Shown: positions 1 to 9,931, counted from the stretch's first letter. The stretch: DNA of 64,000 nt from Peterkaempfera bronchialis (GCF_003258605.2 NZ_CP031264.1:5022001-5086000); one strand, 5' to 3'. Notes: generated from the sequence alone by a model not told the origin. Translations and numbers: made by a program.

Positions 1-632
1 CGGTTCTCCAGCAGGCGGAAGAGCCCGCTGATGGCAAAGCTGACGACCAGATAGCCGAGGGCCACCCAGAAGAAGATCGCGGTGATGTCGTAGCCCCGCT
101 CGTTCCAGGTCCGCATCACGTCATAGAGGCCGGCGACATTGAACGCCCCGGCGATGGCCGAGTTCTTGGCCAGCGCGATCAGCACCGAGCCGATCGGTGC
201 GATGACGGTGCGTCCGGCCTGCGGCAGCACCACCAGGCGCAGCGTCTGGCCGAAGGTCATGCCCAGGCTGCGGGCGGCCTCCGCCTGCCCGAGCGGCACC
301 GTGTTGATGCCGGAGCGCACCGCCTCGCAGACAAAGCTGGCGGTGTAGCAGCCGAGGGCCAGCACGGCGAAGGTGAAGTAGTCCAGCGAGATGCCGATCT
401 TCGGCAGTCCGAAGACGACCGCGAAGAAGAGCAGCACCAGCGGGGTGTTGCGGAGCACATTCACCCACACGGTGCCGAAGACGCGCAGCGGCGGCACGGG
501 CGACACCCGGAAGGCGGCCAGCAGCACCCCCAGCAGCACGGCCAGCAGGCCGCTGAGCACGGTCAGCTCGACCGTGCCCAGAAAGCCGTCACGGAAGAGC
601 GCGAAGTTGTCGTCGCGGAACAGGAAGTTCAC
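1..632 (-). CDS. gluC: Glutamate ABC transporter permease GluC (3' end outside window)
   Basis: Inner-membrane permease of a polar amino-acid ABC importer. The visible ~210 residues contain several hydrophobic segments and the EAA-loop signature that docks the ATPase (EAARSLGM followed by a G and LPQA). I chose the GTG at 632 because it has a purine-rich Shine-Dalgarno (GGGAGGGGG) just upstream and begins MNFLFRDD, a typical family start. It is the third gene of a minus-strand operon after gluA and gluB, with gaps of about 80 nt. The order A-B-C matches the gluABCD operon of Streptomyces and Corynebacterium; gluD should lie just left of the window. Glutamate specificity rests on the family and the neighbours. 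Confidence 0.9.
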   Translation of the reverse strand, partial: MNFLFRDDNFALFRDGFLGTVELTVLSGLLAVLLGVLLAAFRVSPVPPLRVFGTVWVNVLRNTPLVLLFFAVVFGLPKIGISLDYFTFAVLALGCYTASFVCEAVRSGINTVPLGQAEAARSLGMTFGQTLRLVVLPQAGRTVIAPIGSVLIALAKNSAIAGAFNVAGLYDVMRTWNERGYDITAIFFWVALGYLVVSFAISGLFRLLEN

Positions 633-711
633 GGCGGCCGTCCCCCTCCCAGGTGGAGATCGGGCATGGCCGGGGCGGCGGCGTCCGCACGCCGCCGCCC
701 CGGAGGGTCGG

Positions 712-1599
712 TCAGTAGCGGGCGAGCTGCGGCGGGGTGGCGTCGGCGCCGGACTTGCCCAGCGTGGCGTCGTACGCCTTCTTCCAGTCGCCGTTCTTCT
801 CGTGCGCCTCAAGGGCGTTGTTGATCGCGTCGCGCAGCGCCTTGTCGTCCTTGTTGAGGCCGACGCCGTACGGCTCCTCGGAGAACGGCTTGCCGACGAC
901 CTTGAGCTTGCCCTCGTACTTGGCGCCGTAGCCCTTGAGGATGGCGTCGTCGGTGGTCACCGCGTCGACCGACTTGTCGAGCAGCTTGTCGACGCACTGC
1001 GAGTAGGTGTCGAAGGCGACGATCTCGGCGCCGTACGTCTTGATCCGGTCGATGGAGGTGGAGCCGCTCGCCGAGCAGACCTTCTTGCCCTTGGTGGACT
1101 CCGGGCCGGTGATGTCGCTGTTGTCCTGGCCCACCAGCAGGTCCTGGCCGGCCACGTAGTACGGGCCCGCGAAGGAGATGCTCTTCTTGCGCTCGTCGTT
1201 GATGGTGTAGGTGCCGACGTAGTAGTCGACCTCGCCGCCGGAGATCGCGGTCTCGCGGTTGGTGGAGGGGATCGTCTTGAACTCGATCTTGTCCGGGGAG
1301 AAGCCCAGGTCGGCGGCGACCATCTTGGCGATCTCGATGTCGAAGCCGGAGCGGGTGCCGCTGGTGACGTCCTCGAAGCCCAGGTTGGGCTGGTCGGCCT
1401 TGGCACCGACGATCAGCTTGCCGCGCTTCTTGGCGGCGTCGAAGGTGGCCGAGCCGGAGATCGAGACATCCTTCTTCACCTCGTACGAGGTGCTGGAGCC
1501 GGCGCTGTCGTCGTTCGGCGAACCGTCCTTGCCGCAGGCGGCGACGGCGGTCAGGGCGAGCACGGCCAGTACGGCTGCGGCGGTGCGACGAGTCCTCAT
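712..1599 (-). CDS. gluB: Glutamate ABC transporter substrate-binding lipoprotein GluB
   Basis: Extracytoplasmic binding protein of the glutamate importer, 295 residues. The N-terminus is a lipoprotein signal: basic MRTRRT, a hydrophobic stretch, then VAAC with the lipidated cysteine near residue 22. The mature part is a family-3 periplasmic binding fold (SBP_bac_3), with VGAKADQPNLGF near its start, GFDIEIAKMVAADLGF and FAGPYYVAGQDLLVG. It lies between gluA and gluC. Its ligand-binding part is strikingly like the C-terminal half of the receptor kinase at 5205-7139 (shared ADQP, FAGPYY, GQD, KVC, VDAV.TDD and PYGVG/AYGVG blocks), so the two probably bind the same ligand. The stop codon follows QLARY. 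Confidence 0.93.
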   Translation of the reverse strand: MRTRRTAAAVLAVLALTAVAACGKDGSPNDDSAGSSTSYEVKKDVSISGSATFDAAKKRGKLIVGAKADQPNLGFEDVTSGTRSGFDIEIAKMVAADLGFSPDKIEFKTIPSTNRETAISGGEVDYYVGTYTINDERKKSISFAGPYYVAGQDLLVGQDNSDITGPESTKGKKVCSASGSTSIDRIKTYGAEIVAFDTYSQCVDKLLDKSVDAVTTDDAILKGYGAKYEGKLKVVGKPFSEEPYGVGLNKDDKALRDAINNALEAHEKNGDWKKAYDATLGKSGADATPPQLARY

Positions 1600-1683
1600 A
1601 CGGGTTCTCTCCTTGGCGGGGTTGCACCCGGTCCGGACCAGGCGGAGTCGGGCGTCGGTCTGCTCGGCGGCGGCGCCGGGGTC

Positions 1684-2460
<777 letters not shown>

Positions 2461-2710
2461 CGCACGCTGCTCCCTCATACCGGCCTGCCGGCTGCTCGTC
2501 CGGGCGGTTGCTCTCTCGGGCGGTTGCTCTCTCGGGCGGGTGCCCGTCCGGGGCGCGGACCGGTGGGGTCCGCAGCCTCGGTGGGGCGACCATAGGAGCG
2601 CCGGAGACACACCGTCAGCAGATCTGAGCGGAACTTGAGGGTCACGATCGGGACACAGCCGCGCCCCGCGCAGGTGGCGCCGGGCGTATCCGGTGCGAAG
2701 GGCCATGTTC

Positions 2711-2757
2711 CAGGTCAATAACGGTACGCAGAGGTTCACCTGATCGGGGTTGACCTG
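2711..2757. promoter_or_regulatory. Candidate response-regulator operator between gluA and gluR
   Basis: In the divergent gluA/gluR intergenic region (2461-2938) a nonamer occurs three times: GTTCACCTG (2734-2742) and GTTGACCTG (2749-2757) in direct repeat, and CAGGTCAAT (2711-2719), which is nearly the inverse of the second. OmpR-type regulators usually bind direct repeats. The core ACCTGATC (2738-2745) recurs, repeated, upstream of the receptor kinase gene. That GluR binds here is inference. Confidence 0.4.
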
Positions 2758-2823
2758 GGCGGGCGGCGTGGGCATGGATGCAGAGGACCGCGCAGGGCTG
2801 CCGAAGCGAGACGGGCAGGACGA

Positions 2824-2926
2824 CCACGCACATCGGCCACAGGCCACGCACATCGGCCACAGGCCACGCACATCGGCGGCCACAGGCCACGCACACCGCG
2901 CAGAGACGACGCACATCGGGCAGAAG
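2824..2926 (+). repeat. Five-copy 20-bp tandem repeat in the gluR leader
   Basis: Units at 2824-2843 and 2844-2863 are identical (CCACGCACATCGGCCACAGG). The third carries a GGC insertion (2864-2886) and the last two are degenerate (2887-2906, 2907-2926). The array ends about 12 nt before the gluR start codon, so it lies in the promoter or 5' leader. Units abut without spacers, so it is not a CRISPR array. Confidence 0.85.
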
Positions 2927-2938
2927 GGGGAGACCGGG

Positions 2939-3796
2939 ATGCGCCTGCTCCTCGTCGAGGACGACGACCATGTGGCGACCGCCCTGGTGGCGGTGCTCAG
3001 CCGGCACGGCTTCCGGGTCCGCCATGCGCGCAGCGGCAGCGAGGCGCTGGACGCGCTGGTCCCGGACGGCGCCGAGCCCTACCGGGTGGTGCTGCTCGAC
3101 CTCGGCCTGCCGGACCGGGACGGCTTCGAGGTGTGCAGCCGGATCCGGGACCGCAGCGGCGTACCGGTGATCATGGTGACCGCGCGGGCCGACACCCGTT
3201 CCCGCATCCACGGCCTCAACCTGGGCGCCGACGACTACGTCACCAAGCCGTACGACATGGGCGAGCTGCTGGCCCGTATCCATGCCGTCGCCCGCCGGGG
3301 CGCCGCCCCGACGGCGGACCGCGCCGGCGAGCCCGCCCCCGCCGGCTGGGTCGCCGAGGGCGGCCCGCTGGCCGCGCGCGGGGTCGCCCTCGACCGGGAG
3401 GGGCGCCGGGTGACCGTGGAGGGCCGCGAAGTGCCGCTCACCCGCAAGGAGTTCGACCTGCTGGCGCTGCTCGCCCAGCACCCGGGCGTGGTCTACCGGC
3501 GGGAGCAGATCTTCAGCGAGGTCTGGCGCAGCGGCTGGGAGGGCAACGGCCGCACCCTGGAGGTCCATATCGCCTCGCTGCGGGCCAAGCTGGCGCTGCC
3601 CGCCCTGGTGGAGACGGTCCGAGGCGTCGGCTACCGGCTGGTCACCGAGACCCCTGCCGAGACCCCCGCCGAGACCCCTGTCGGGCCTCCCGCCGGGCCT
3701 CCGGCCGTGTCCCCAGTCGTGCCTCCCCATGAGCCCGCCACACAGCCCCCCGCGCAGCCCGCCACGCAGCCCCCGGCGGCCGGAAGCGACCGCTGA
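2939..3796 (+). CDS. gluR: OmpR-family response regulator GluR
   Basis: DNA-binding response regulator, 285 residues. The receiver domain spans residues ~1-120 with the acidic patch VEDDD, phospho-acceptor Asp54 (LLDLGLPD), the T of VTARAD and the K of TKPYDM. A winged-helix Trans_reg_C domain follows (residues ~145-235, ending [11 protein letters not shown]). The ATG at 2939 is preceded by AGAAGGGGGAG; longer in-frame reading goes through the tandem repeat and is unlikely. Beyond the winged helix is an unusual ~48-residue Pro/Ala/Thr tail with TPAE repeats. It sits 6 nt before a sensor kinase and is divergent from gluABC, as in the S. coelicolor GluR-GluK glutamate-sensing system, so the name follows synteny. 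Confidence 0.85.
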   Translation: MRLLLVEDDDHVATALVAVLSRHGFRVRHARSGSEALDALVPDGAEPYRVVLLDLGLPDRDGFEVCSRIRDRSGVPVIMVTARADTRSRIHGLNLGADDYVTKPYDMGELLARIHAVARRGAAPTADRAGEPAPAGWVAEGGPLAARGVALDREGRRVTVEGREVPLTRKEFDLLALLAQHPGVVYRREQIFSEVWRSGWEGNGRTLEVHIASLRAKLALPALVETVRGVGYRLVTETPAETPAETPVGPPAGPPAVSPVVPPHEPATQPPAQPATQPPAAGSDR

Positions 3797-3802
3797 CCCG
3801 CG

Positions 3803-5197
3803 ATGCGCACCCGCCTCCTCGGCATCCTGCTCTCCCTGATGGCCTGCGTGCTGGCCGCGCTCGGCGTACCGCTGGCCGCCGCCGAGGCCGCCGCCGAGCA
3901 GCAGCATGTGATCATCGACCGGATCGACGACGCCGCCCGCTTCGCCGGCCTCGCCCAGTACGCCCCGGCCGACGGCGACGACGTCACCCAGCTGCGCGCG
4001 CTCCGCGCCGAGGTGGTCCGCTACCACCAGGTGTACGGCATCCGGGCCGGGGTCTTCTCCCGCAGCGGCGGCACCCTCGCGGTCTCGCCCGGCGGCTGGT
4101 GGAGCCCAGCGGCCGGGCCGCACGAGGAGGCGTTCCAGGAGGCGCTGGACGGCCGCCGCAGCCACAACCCGCCGCAGGTGTGGCCATGGACCACCGACCG
4201 CACCCTGGCGGTGGCCTCCCCGGTGGTCCGGGACGGCGATGTGGTCGCCGTGGTGCTCACCGAGTCGCCCACCGGGGCGCTGCGCGCCCGCATCCTGCAC
4301 CGCTGGCTGCTGCTGGGCGCCGGCGAGGCCGCCGCCATGATCGTCGCGGTGGTGGCCGCCGTCCGGCTCACCGGCTGGGTGCTGCGGCCGGTACGGGTGC
4401 TCGACAAGGCCACCCATGAGATCGCCACCGGGCGGATGAACGCCCGGGTGGCCGCCGCCGGCGGGCCGCCGGAGCTGCGCCGGCTGGCCGGGTCCTTCAA
4501 TGAGATGGCCGACCATGTGGAGCTCTCCATGGAGCGCCAGCGGGCCTTTGTCGCGGACGCCTCGCACCAGCTGCGCAACCCGCTGGCCGCGCTGATGCTG
4601 CGGGTCGAGCTGCTGGGCCTGGAGCTGCCCGAGGGCCATGAGGAGGAGCTGTCCGGGGTGCGCGAGGAGGGGCGGCGGCTGGCCCGGGTGCTGGACGACC
4701 TGCTGGGGCTGGCCACCGCCGAGCACGCCCGTCCGGAGGCCCAGCACACCGACCTGGTCCGGCTGGCCCTGGAGCGGGTGCACGCCTGGCGGCCGGTCGC
4801 CGAGCAGCGCGGGGTGGCGCTGGGCTGGGAGGGGCCGCCGATGGCGCTGGGCTGGACCGACCCGGTGGGGTTCGGCAGCGCGCTGGACGCGGTGGTCGAC
4901 AACGCCCTGAAGTTCACCCCCGAGGGGGAGGCGGTGCGGGTGGCGGTGGCGCTGCGCGCGGACGAGGTCGCGGTCACCGTGGCGGACGGCGGACCCGGCC
5001 TCACCGACGAGGAGCTGGAGCGGATCGGCGACCGCTTCTGGCGCTCCCCCCGCCACCAGAACGTGGACGGCTCCGGCCTCGGGCTCTCCATCGCCCGCAC
5101 CCTGCTCTCCGCCACCGGCGGCGGGCTGGAGTTCGGCGCGGGGGAGTCGGCCGGGCTGCGGGTCACCCTCACCGCGCCGCGCCACATCGAGGTCTGA
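3803..5197 (+). CDS. gluK: Sensor histidine kinase GluK
   Basis: Membrane sensor kinase of 464 residues, partner of the regulator 6 nt upstream. It has a transmembrane segment near residues 6-28, an extracellular region to about residue 168, a second transmembrane segment near 170-195, a HAMP domain (~196-250), a HisKA domain with the phospho-acceptor His255 in SHQLRNPL, and a HATPase domain with an N-box (DNALKFTPEG), DGGPGL, and GSGLGLSIA. Its sensing region is short (~140 residues) and does not resemble a full amino-acid binding protein, so it may sense glutamate directly or through a partner. In S. coelicolor the homologous pair controls glutamate uptake; here this is by synteny. Confidence 0.85.
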   Translation: MRTRLLGILLSLMACVLAALGVPLAAAEAAAEQQHVIIDRIDDAARFAGLAQYAPADGDDVTQLRALRAEVVRYHQVYGIRAGVFSRSGGTLAVSPGGWWSPAAGPHEEAFQEALDGRRSHNPPQVWPWTTDRTLAVASPVVRDGDVVAVVLTESPTGALRARILHRWLLLGAGEAAAMIVAVVAAVRLTGWVLRPVRVLDKATHEIATGRMNARVAAAGGPPELRRLAGSFNEMADHVELSMERQRAFVADASHQLRNPLAALMLRVELLGLELPEGHEEELSGVREEGRRLARVLDDLLGLATAEHARPEAQHTDLVRLALERVHAWRPVAEQRGVALGWEGPPMALGWTDPVGFGSALDAVVDNALKFTPEGEAVRVAVALRADEVAVTVADGGPGLTDEELERIGDRFWRSPRHQNVDGSGLGLSIARTLLSATGGGLEFGAGESAGLRVTLTAPRHIEV

Positions 5198-5204
5198 CAA
5201 TCCG

Positions 5205-7139
5205 TCAGCCGAGGTGCTGCCAGTCCGTGTTGGAGCAGGTGCCGGGGCTGGGACGGAGCAGGCCCAGCGGTTGCAGCCACCGCTGCCAGGAGCGGTACCA
5301 CGCCCCGCTGTCCACATAGCGGTCTATCGATGCGCAGACCTGCCTCCGCAGCGCCTCCTCGCCCAGCGCCATCCCCACCCCGTACGCCTCCGACTGGAAG
5401 GGGATGCCCAGCAGCCGCAGCCGGTCCTGGTGCTGCTTCTGGTAGCCGGCCAGGATGATGTCGTCGGTGGAGACCGCGTCGACCCGGTGCTCCAGCAGAT
5501 CGGTGACGCACTCGCCGTAGCTGGAACGGAAGGTGAGCTTCACCCCGTGGAACTTGGCCGGCAGATGCTCGGCCGGTGTCGACCCCCGGGCGGTGCACAC
5601 CTTGCGCCCGATCAGGTCCTCCGGGCCGACCACGTCCTTCTCGTCGGTGCGCAGCAGGAAGTCCTGCCCGGCCAGGTAGTAGGGGCCCGCGAAGGTCACC
5701 CGCCGGGACCGCTCCGGGGTCATGCTGTAGCTCGCCACCACCAGGTCCACCGTGCGGTTCTGGAGCACCAGCTCCCGGCTGAACGTCTGCACGGTGGTGA
5801 ACTGCACCTCGTCCGGCGCGAACCCCAGGTCCTTGGCGATATACGAGGCCAGATCCACGTCGAAGCCCTGGTAGCGGTGGGCCTGCGGGTCGGTGAGCAC
5901 GCTCAGCCCCGGTTGGTCGGCCTTCACCCCGACCATCAGCGCGCCGCGTTGGTGGGCCTGCTCCAGCGTCTGCGAGACCCCCGGCCCGGTCGGCTCCGAC
6001 CACCGCCGGTAGCCCAACCAGCTCCCCGCGGCGACCAGGACCAGGCTGAGCGCCAGCGCGGGCAGCCGCAGCCGGCGGTCCCGCCACCACGGCCGCCCCG
6101 GGCCCACCGGCGAGGGCGGCGAGGGCGGTTCCGCGCCGCCGCCGTCGTCGTCCCGGGTGGCACCGGTGGTGGACTCGGTCAGCGGCCAGGTCCGCAGATC
6201 CAGCCGGGAGGGCGTCACCGGGGTCTCCTGCACCACATGGCGCAGCAGTTCCTCGGCGCGGCCGGCCTCCATCCGGCGGGCCGGGTCCTTGGTCAGCAGC
6301 CCGGCCAGCACCGGCCCCAGCGGACCGGCGTGCCCCGGCGGGTCCGGTTCCTCCTCGCGCACCGCCAGCAGCACCTCGTACGGCGCCGGGCCCCGGAACG
6401 GCGGCCGTCCCTCCACCATCTCGTACAGGGTCACCCCCAGCGACCAGAGGTCACTGGCCGGGCTCGGCGGCCGTCGCCGGGCCGGGTCGCACAGCTCGGG
6501 CGCCAGATAGCTCGGCGTGCCGACCGTCTCGTGCAGCCGGGTCACCTGCGCGGCGCCCTCGAAGGTGGCGATGCCGAAGTCCATCAGCACCGCCCGGCCG
6601 TCCCGGCGGAAGAGCACATTGTGCGGCTTGACGTCCCGGTGCAGCACCCCGGCGGCGTGCACCGCGCGCAGCCCGCGCAGCACCTCCAGGCAGATCCGGG
6701 CGGCGTCCTGCACCGGCAGCCGGCCGTGGGTGCGCAGCAGGTCCGCCAGCGAGCGCGGATTGACCTCCTCCATCACGATCCACACCTGGCCGTCGGCCTC
6801 GGTGACGTCGTACACCGTCACCACATGCTCATGGCCGATCCGGGCGATGGCCTGCGCCTCGCGGCGGGCCCGCTCCACCCACTGGGCCTGCGTCTCCGGG
6901 TCCACCGCGCCCCGGAAGAGCAGCTCCTTGACCGCCACCCGGCGGTGCAGCCGGGTGTCCCGGGCCTCCCAGACGACACCCATCCCGCCGCGCCCCAGCC
7001 GGGTCCGCAGCTCATAGCGGTTGTCGATCAGCCGCCCCGGCGCGGGCTCCTCGCCCGGACCCGGGACGCCGGCCTGCGCCCGCCCCGGGGGCACGCCCCG
7101 CGCACGCGCCTCGCCGTCAGGTCCACCCCCGCTGTGCAT
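5205..7139 (-). CDS. Receptor Ser/Thr kinase fused to a GluB-like glutamate-binding domain
   Basis: Bitopic membrane protein of 644 residues. Residues ~40-300 are a Hanks-type kinase: Gly-rich loop LGRGGMGVV, catalytic lysine in RVAVKELL, HRDVKPHNVLF, DFGIA and an activation loop ending in GTPSYLAPE. A Pro/Gly-rich juxtamembrane stretch precedes one transmembrane helix (about 350-370, LALSLVLVAAGSWLGY). Residues ~385-630 outside the membrane are a family-3 solute-binding domain close to GluB (VGVKADQPGLS, GFDVDLA, FAGPYYLAGQD, VDAVSTDD, AYGVGMA). Most actinobacterial receptor kinases carry PASTA domains instead. It converges on gluK, ending 8 nt from it. It probably signals extracellular glutamate to cytoplasmic targets, in parallel with GluR-GluK. 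The ATG at 7139 has AGGGGG upstream. Confidence 0.88.
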   Translation of the reverse strand: MHSGGGPDGEARARGVPPGRAQAGVPGPGEEPAPGRLIDNRYELRTRLGRGGMGVVWEARDTRLHRRVAVKELLFRGAVDPETQAQWVERARREAQAIARIGHEHVVTVYDVTEADGQVWIVMEEVNPRSLADLLRTHGRLPVQDAARICLEVLRGLRAVHAAGVLHRDVKPHNVLFRRDGRAVLMDFGIATFEGAAQVTRLHETVGTPSYLAPELCDPARRRPPSPASDLWSLGVTLYEMVEGRPPFRGPAPYEVLLAVREEEPDPPGHAGPLGPVLAGLLTKDPARRMEAGRAEELLRHVVQETPVTPSRLDLRTWPLTESTTGATRDDDGGGAEPPSPPSPVGPGRPWWRDRRLRLPALALSLVLVAAGSWLGYRRWSEPTGPGVSQTLEQAHQRGALMVGVKADQPGLSVLTDPQAHRYQGFDVDLASYIAKDLGFAPDEVQFTTVQTFSRELVLQNRTVDLVVASYSMTPERSRRVTFAGPYYLAGQDFLLRTDEKDVVGPEDLIGRKVCTARGSTPAEHLPAKFHGVKLTFRSSYGECVTDLLEHRVDAVSTDDIILAGYQKQHQDRLRLLGIPFQSEAYGVGMALGEEALRRQVCASIDRYVDSGAWYRSWQRWLQPLGLLRPSPGTCSNTDWQHLG

Positions 7140-7145
7140 GCCCGC

Positions 7146-7190
7146 CCCCTGGCTCGTATGCCCCTGGCTCGTATGCCCCTGGCTTGTCTC
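7146..7190. repeat. 15-bp tandem repeat upstream of the receptor kinase gene
   Basis: Three abutting units of CCCCTGGCTCGTATG: two identical (7146-7160, 7161-7175) and one degenerate (7176-7190). They lie 7 nt upstream of the kinase start codon (gene on minus strand) and include its Shine-Dalgarno. Confidence 0.8.
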
Positions 7191-7226
7191 CCGGTCAGGG
7201 ATCAGGTTAGGGATCAGGTTAGGGCG
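7191..7226. promoter_or_regulatory. 12-bp direct repeats, candidate GluR site for the kinase gene
   Basis: GGATCAGGTTAG occurs twice in tandem (7199-7210, 7211-7222), flanked by a third partial copy (GGTCAGG, 7193-7199). Read on the minus strand, toward the kinase gene, this is CTAACCTGATCC repeated. Its ACCTGATC core also occurs in the gluA-gluR promoter region. A period of about one helical turn suits an OmpR-family dimer array. Binding is inferred. Confidence 0.4.
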
Positions 7227-7338
7227 CCCGGCCGGGCGGGACCATCACCCCTCCGCACCGGCCGCCTCCGCAGTCGGGAGGAATCCGCTGAATCCGCCGC
7301 ATCAGGTGGCACCGGTGCATCGCGGCCCGGCCCGCAGG

Positions 7339-8370
7339 TCAGGGTTTCACCGAGGCGTAGTAGCGGCGGGCGCCCTCGTGCAGCGGCAGCGGATCGGTGT
7401 AGATCGCGGTCCGCAGGTCCACCAGCTGGGCGGCGTGCACCTGCGCCCCGATCGCGTCCCGGCTGTCGATCACGGCCCGGGTCATGCCCTGCACCAGCCC
7501 GGTGTCGGTGTCGTCCCGGGTGACCATCAGATTGGCGACCGCCACCGTGGCCACCGGGGTGTCCTCGGGCAGCGCCTCCGGATAGGAGTCGGCGGGCATC
7601 ACCGCGGCCCGGTACGCGTCCGCGCCGTCGCCGCCGCCCCGGTGCAGCGACTCGGCCAGCTGCCCCAGCGGCACCAGCCGGATCCGCAGCTCCCGGGAGA
7701 GCTCGTCCACGGCCGCCGTCGGCAGGCCGCCGGACCAGAAGAGCGCGTCGATCCGGCCGTCGCGCAGCGCGTCCACCGCCTCGCCGATGCCCAGCGGCGC
7801 CGGGTCGATGTCCTGCACCGGGTCAAGACCGGCCGCCGCCAGCAGCCGCCGGGTCACCAGGTTCACCCCGGACAGCGGCTGGCCCACGCTGACCCGCAGC
7901 CCCTTGAGGTCCTTGACCTGGTGGACCCGGGAGTCGGCCGGTACCACCAGCTGCATGTAGTCGTCGTAGAGCCGCCCGATGGCCCGCAGCCGCTCCTTGC
8001 CGGGCCCGGAGTAGGTGGCGACCGCGTCGGCGGTGGCGATGGCGAAGGAGTCCCGGCCGGACGCCACCCGCTGGAGGTTGTCCGGCGACCCCTCGGACGG
8101 GTCCAGCCGCAGCTCCACCCCGGGCATCGCGGTGCGCACATACGCCTGGAGCATCTGCCCGTACCGCTCGTACACCCCGCGCGGCACCCCGGTGGCGAAG
8201 CCCACCCTGCCCTTGGGGTACGGCATCGCGACGGGCGCCGACAGCCACCAGCCCAGCAGCATCGCGGCCACCAGCACCAGCGCCGTCCCGGCCCGCCAGA
8301 GCCGGGAGGAGGCACGGGCGCGCACCGCCGCCGCGAGGCGGGGGAGCGGGCGTGCGGAGGAGTCGGCCAT
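7339..8370 (-). CDS. TAXI-family solute-binding protein, membrane-anchored orphan
   Basis: Extracytoplasmic solute receptor of the TAXI branch of TRAP transporters, 343 residues. A single hydrophobic helix (residues ~28-47, [14 protein letters not shown]) follows a basic N-terminus, with no lipobox cysteine, so it is probably anchored as an uncleaved helix. Family marks include [14 protein letters not shown], a segment with [24 protein letters not shown] and the [19 protein letters not shown] block. No DctQ or DctM TRAP membrane subunit is nearby, so it may serve sensing rather than transport. The founding TAXI structure (Thermus TTHA1157) binds glutamate or glutamine, which suits this neighbourhood. 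It is divergent from miaB with a 76-nt gap. Confidence 0.82.
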   Translation of the reverse strand: MADSSARPLPRLAAAVRARASSRLWRAGTALVLVAAMLLGWWLSAPVAMPYPKGRVGFATGVPRGVYERYGQMLQAYVRTAMPGVELRLDPSEGSPDNLQRVASGRDSFAIATADAVATYSGPGKERLRAIGRLYDDYMQLVVPADSRVHQVKDLKGLRVSVGQPLSGVNLVTRRLLAAAGLDPVQDIDPAPLGIGEAVDALRDGRIDALFWSGGLPTAAVDELSRELRIRLVPLGQLAESLHRGGGDGADAYRAAVMPADSYPEALPEDTPVATVAVANLMVTRDDTDTGLVQGMTRAVIDSRDAIGAQVHAAQLVDLRTAIYTDPLPLHEGARRYYASVKP

Positions 8371-8446
8371 GGCGGGATCCTGCCATCCGGAGGCTGGGAA
8401 GGGGAGGGGCGCCCGGCGCGCGGGGGCGCGTACCCTGGGCGCTGAG

Positions 8447-9931
8447 ATGAGCGCGCGAACCTACCAAGTGGTCACCTACGGGTGTCAGATGAATGTCCAC
8501 GACTCCGAGCGGCTGTCCGGGCTGCTGGAGGACGCCGGCTATGTCAAGGCCGACCAGGACGGCAGCCCGGATGTCGTCGTCTTCAACACCTGCGCGGTGC
8601 GGGAGAACGCCGACAACCGGCTCTACGGCAACCTGGGACGGCTCGCCCCGGTCAAGGCCCGGCAGGCGGGGATGCAGATCGCCGTCGGCGGCTGCCTGGC
8701 CCAGAAGGACCGGGACACCATCGTCCGCAAGGCCCCCTGGGTCGATGTGGTCTTCGGCACCCACAACATCGGGCACCTTCCGGCGCTGCTGGAGCGGGCC
8801 CGGGTGGAGTCCGAGGCCCAGGTGGAGATCCTGGAGTCGCTGGAGACCTTCCCGTCCACGCTGCCGACCCGCCGCGAGTCCGCGTACGCCGCCTGGGTCG
8901 CCATCTCGGTGGGCTGCAACAACACCTGCACCTTCTGCATCGTCCCGGCGCTGCGCGGCAAGGAGAAGGACCGGCGGCCCGGCGACATCCTCGCCGAGGT
9001 GGAGGCGCTGGTCGCCGAGGGCGTCATCGAGGTCACCCTGCTCGGCCAGAACGTCAACGCCTACGGCTCCGACATCGGCGACCGCGAGGCGTTCTCCAAG
9101 CTGCTGCGCGCCAGCGGGCGGATCGACGGCCTGGAGCGGGTCCGCTTCACCTCGCCGCACCCGCGCGACTTCACCGACGACGTGATCGCCGCCATGGCGG
9201 AGACGCCTACCGTGATGCACCAGCTGCACATGCCGCTGCAGTCCGGTTCGGACACCGTGCTCAGGGCGATGCGCCGCTCCTACCGGCAGGACCGCTACCT
9301 CGGCATCATCGAGAAGGTCCGCGCCGCGATGCCGGACGCCGCGATCTCCACCGACATCATCGTGGGCTTCCCCGGCGAGACCGAGGAGGACTTCGAGCAG
9401 ACCCTGCACGTGGTCCGCGAGGCCCGCTTCGCCCAGGCGTTCACCTTCCAGTACTCCAAGCGGCCCGGCACCCCGGCGGCCGAGATGGACGGCCAGATCC
9501 CCAAGGAGGTCGTCCAAGCCCGCTATGAGCGGCTGGTCGCCCTCCAGGAGGAGATCTCCTGGGAGGAGAACAAGAAGCAGGTCGGCCGCACCCTGGAGGT
9601 GCTGGTCGCCGAGGGCGAGGGCCGCAAGGACGACCGCACCGACCGGCTCTCCGGCCGCGCTCCCGACAACCGGCTGGTCCACTTCACCCGGCCCACCGAG
9701 CCCGTCCGGCCCGGCGACATGGTCTCCGTGGAGATCAGCTACGCGGCGCCGCACCACCTGCTCGCCGAGGGGCCCGCGCTCGCGGTGCGCCGCACCCGGG
9801 CCGGTGACGCCTGGGAGAAGCGGCAGGCCGCACCCGCCGCCAAGCCCGCCGGGGTGATGCTGGGCCTGCCCGGCATCGGCGCCCCGGCACCGCTGCCCGC
9901 CGCCCCCGCCGGCGGCTGCGGCTGCGACTGA
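8447..9931 (+). CDS. miaB: tRNA-2-methylthio-N6-dimethylallyladenosine synthase MiaB
   Basis: Radical-SAM methylthiotransferase that converts i6A37 to ms2i6A37 in tRNAs reading UNN codons. It has 494 residues from the ATG at 8447 ([16 protein letters not shown]). The N-terminal UPF0004 domain carries three [4Fe-4S] cysteines (YGCQMN, NTCAVRE, GGCLAQ); the radical-SAM core has CNNTCTFC (CxxxCxxC); a TRAM domain follows near residues 375-445. The C-terminus is Ala/Pro-rich and ends GGCGCD, an odd Cys-rich tail. Longer in-frame starts run into the divergent TAXI gene and lack similarity. The substrate i6A is made by miaA, 1.3 kb downstream. Confidence 0.96.
   Translation: MSARTYQVVTYGCQMNVHDSERLSGLLEDAGYVKADQDGSPDVVVFNTCAVRENADNRLYGNLGRLAPVKARQAGMQIAVGGCLAQKDRDTIVRKAPWVDVVFGTHNIGHLPALLERARVESEAQVEILESLETFPSTLPTRRESAYAAWVAISVGCNNTCTFCIVPALRGKEKDRRPGDILAEVEALVAEGVIEVTLLGQNVNAYGSDIGDREAFSKLLRASGRIDGLERVRFTSPHPRDFTDDVIAAMAETPTVMHQLHMPLQSGSDTVLRAMRRSYRQDRYLGIIEKVRAAMPDAAISTDIIVGFPGETEEDFEQTLHVVREARFAQAFTFQYSKRPGTPAAEMDGQIPKEVVQARYERLVALQEEISWEENKKQVGRTLEVLVAEGEGRKDDRTDRLSGRAPDNRLVHFTRPTEPVRPGDMVSVEISYAAPHHLLAEGPALAVRRTRAGDAWEKRQAAPAAKPAGVMLGLPGIGAPAPLPAAPAGGCGCD

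Noticed and set aside
2824-2926. Possible CRISPR array
   Set aside because: The units abut with no unique spacers and no cas genes are nearby.
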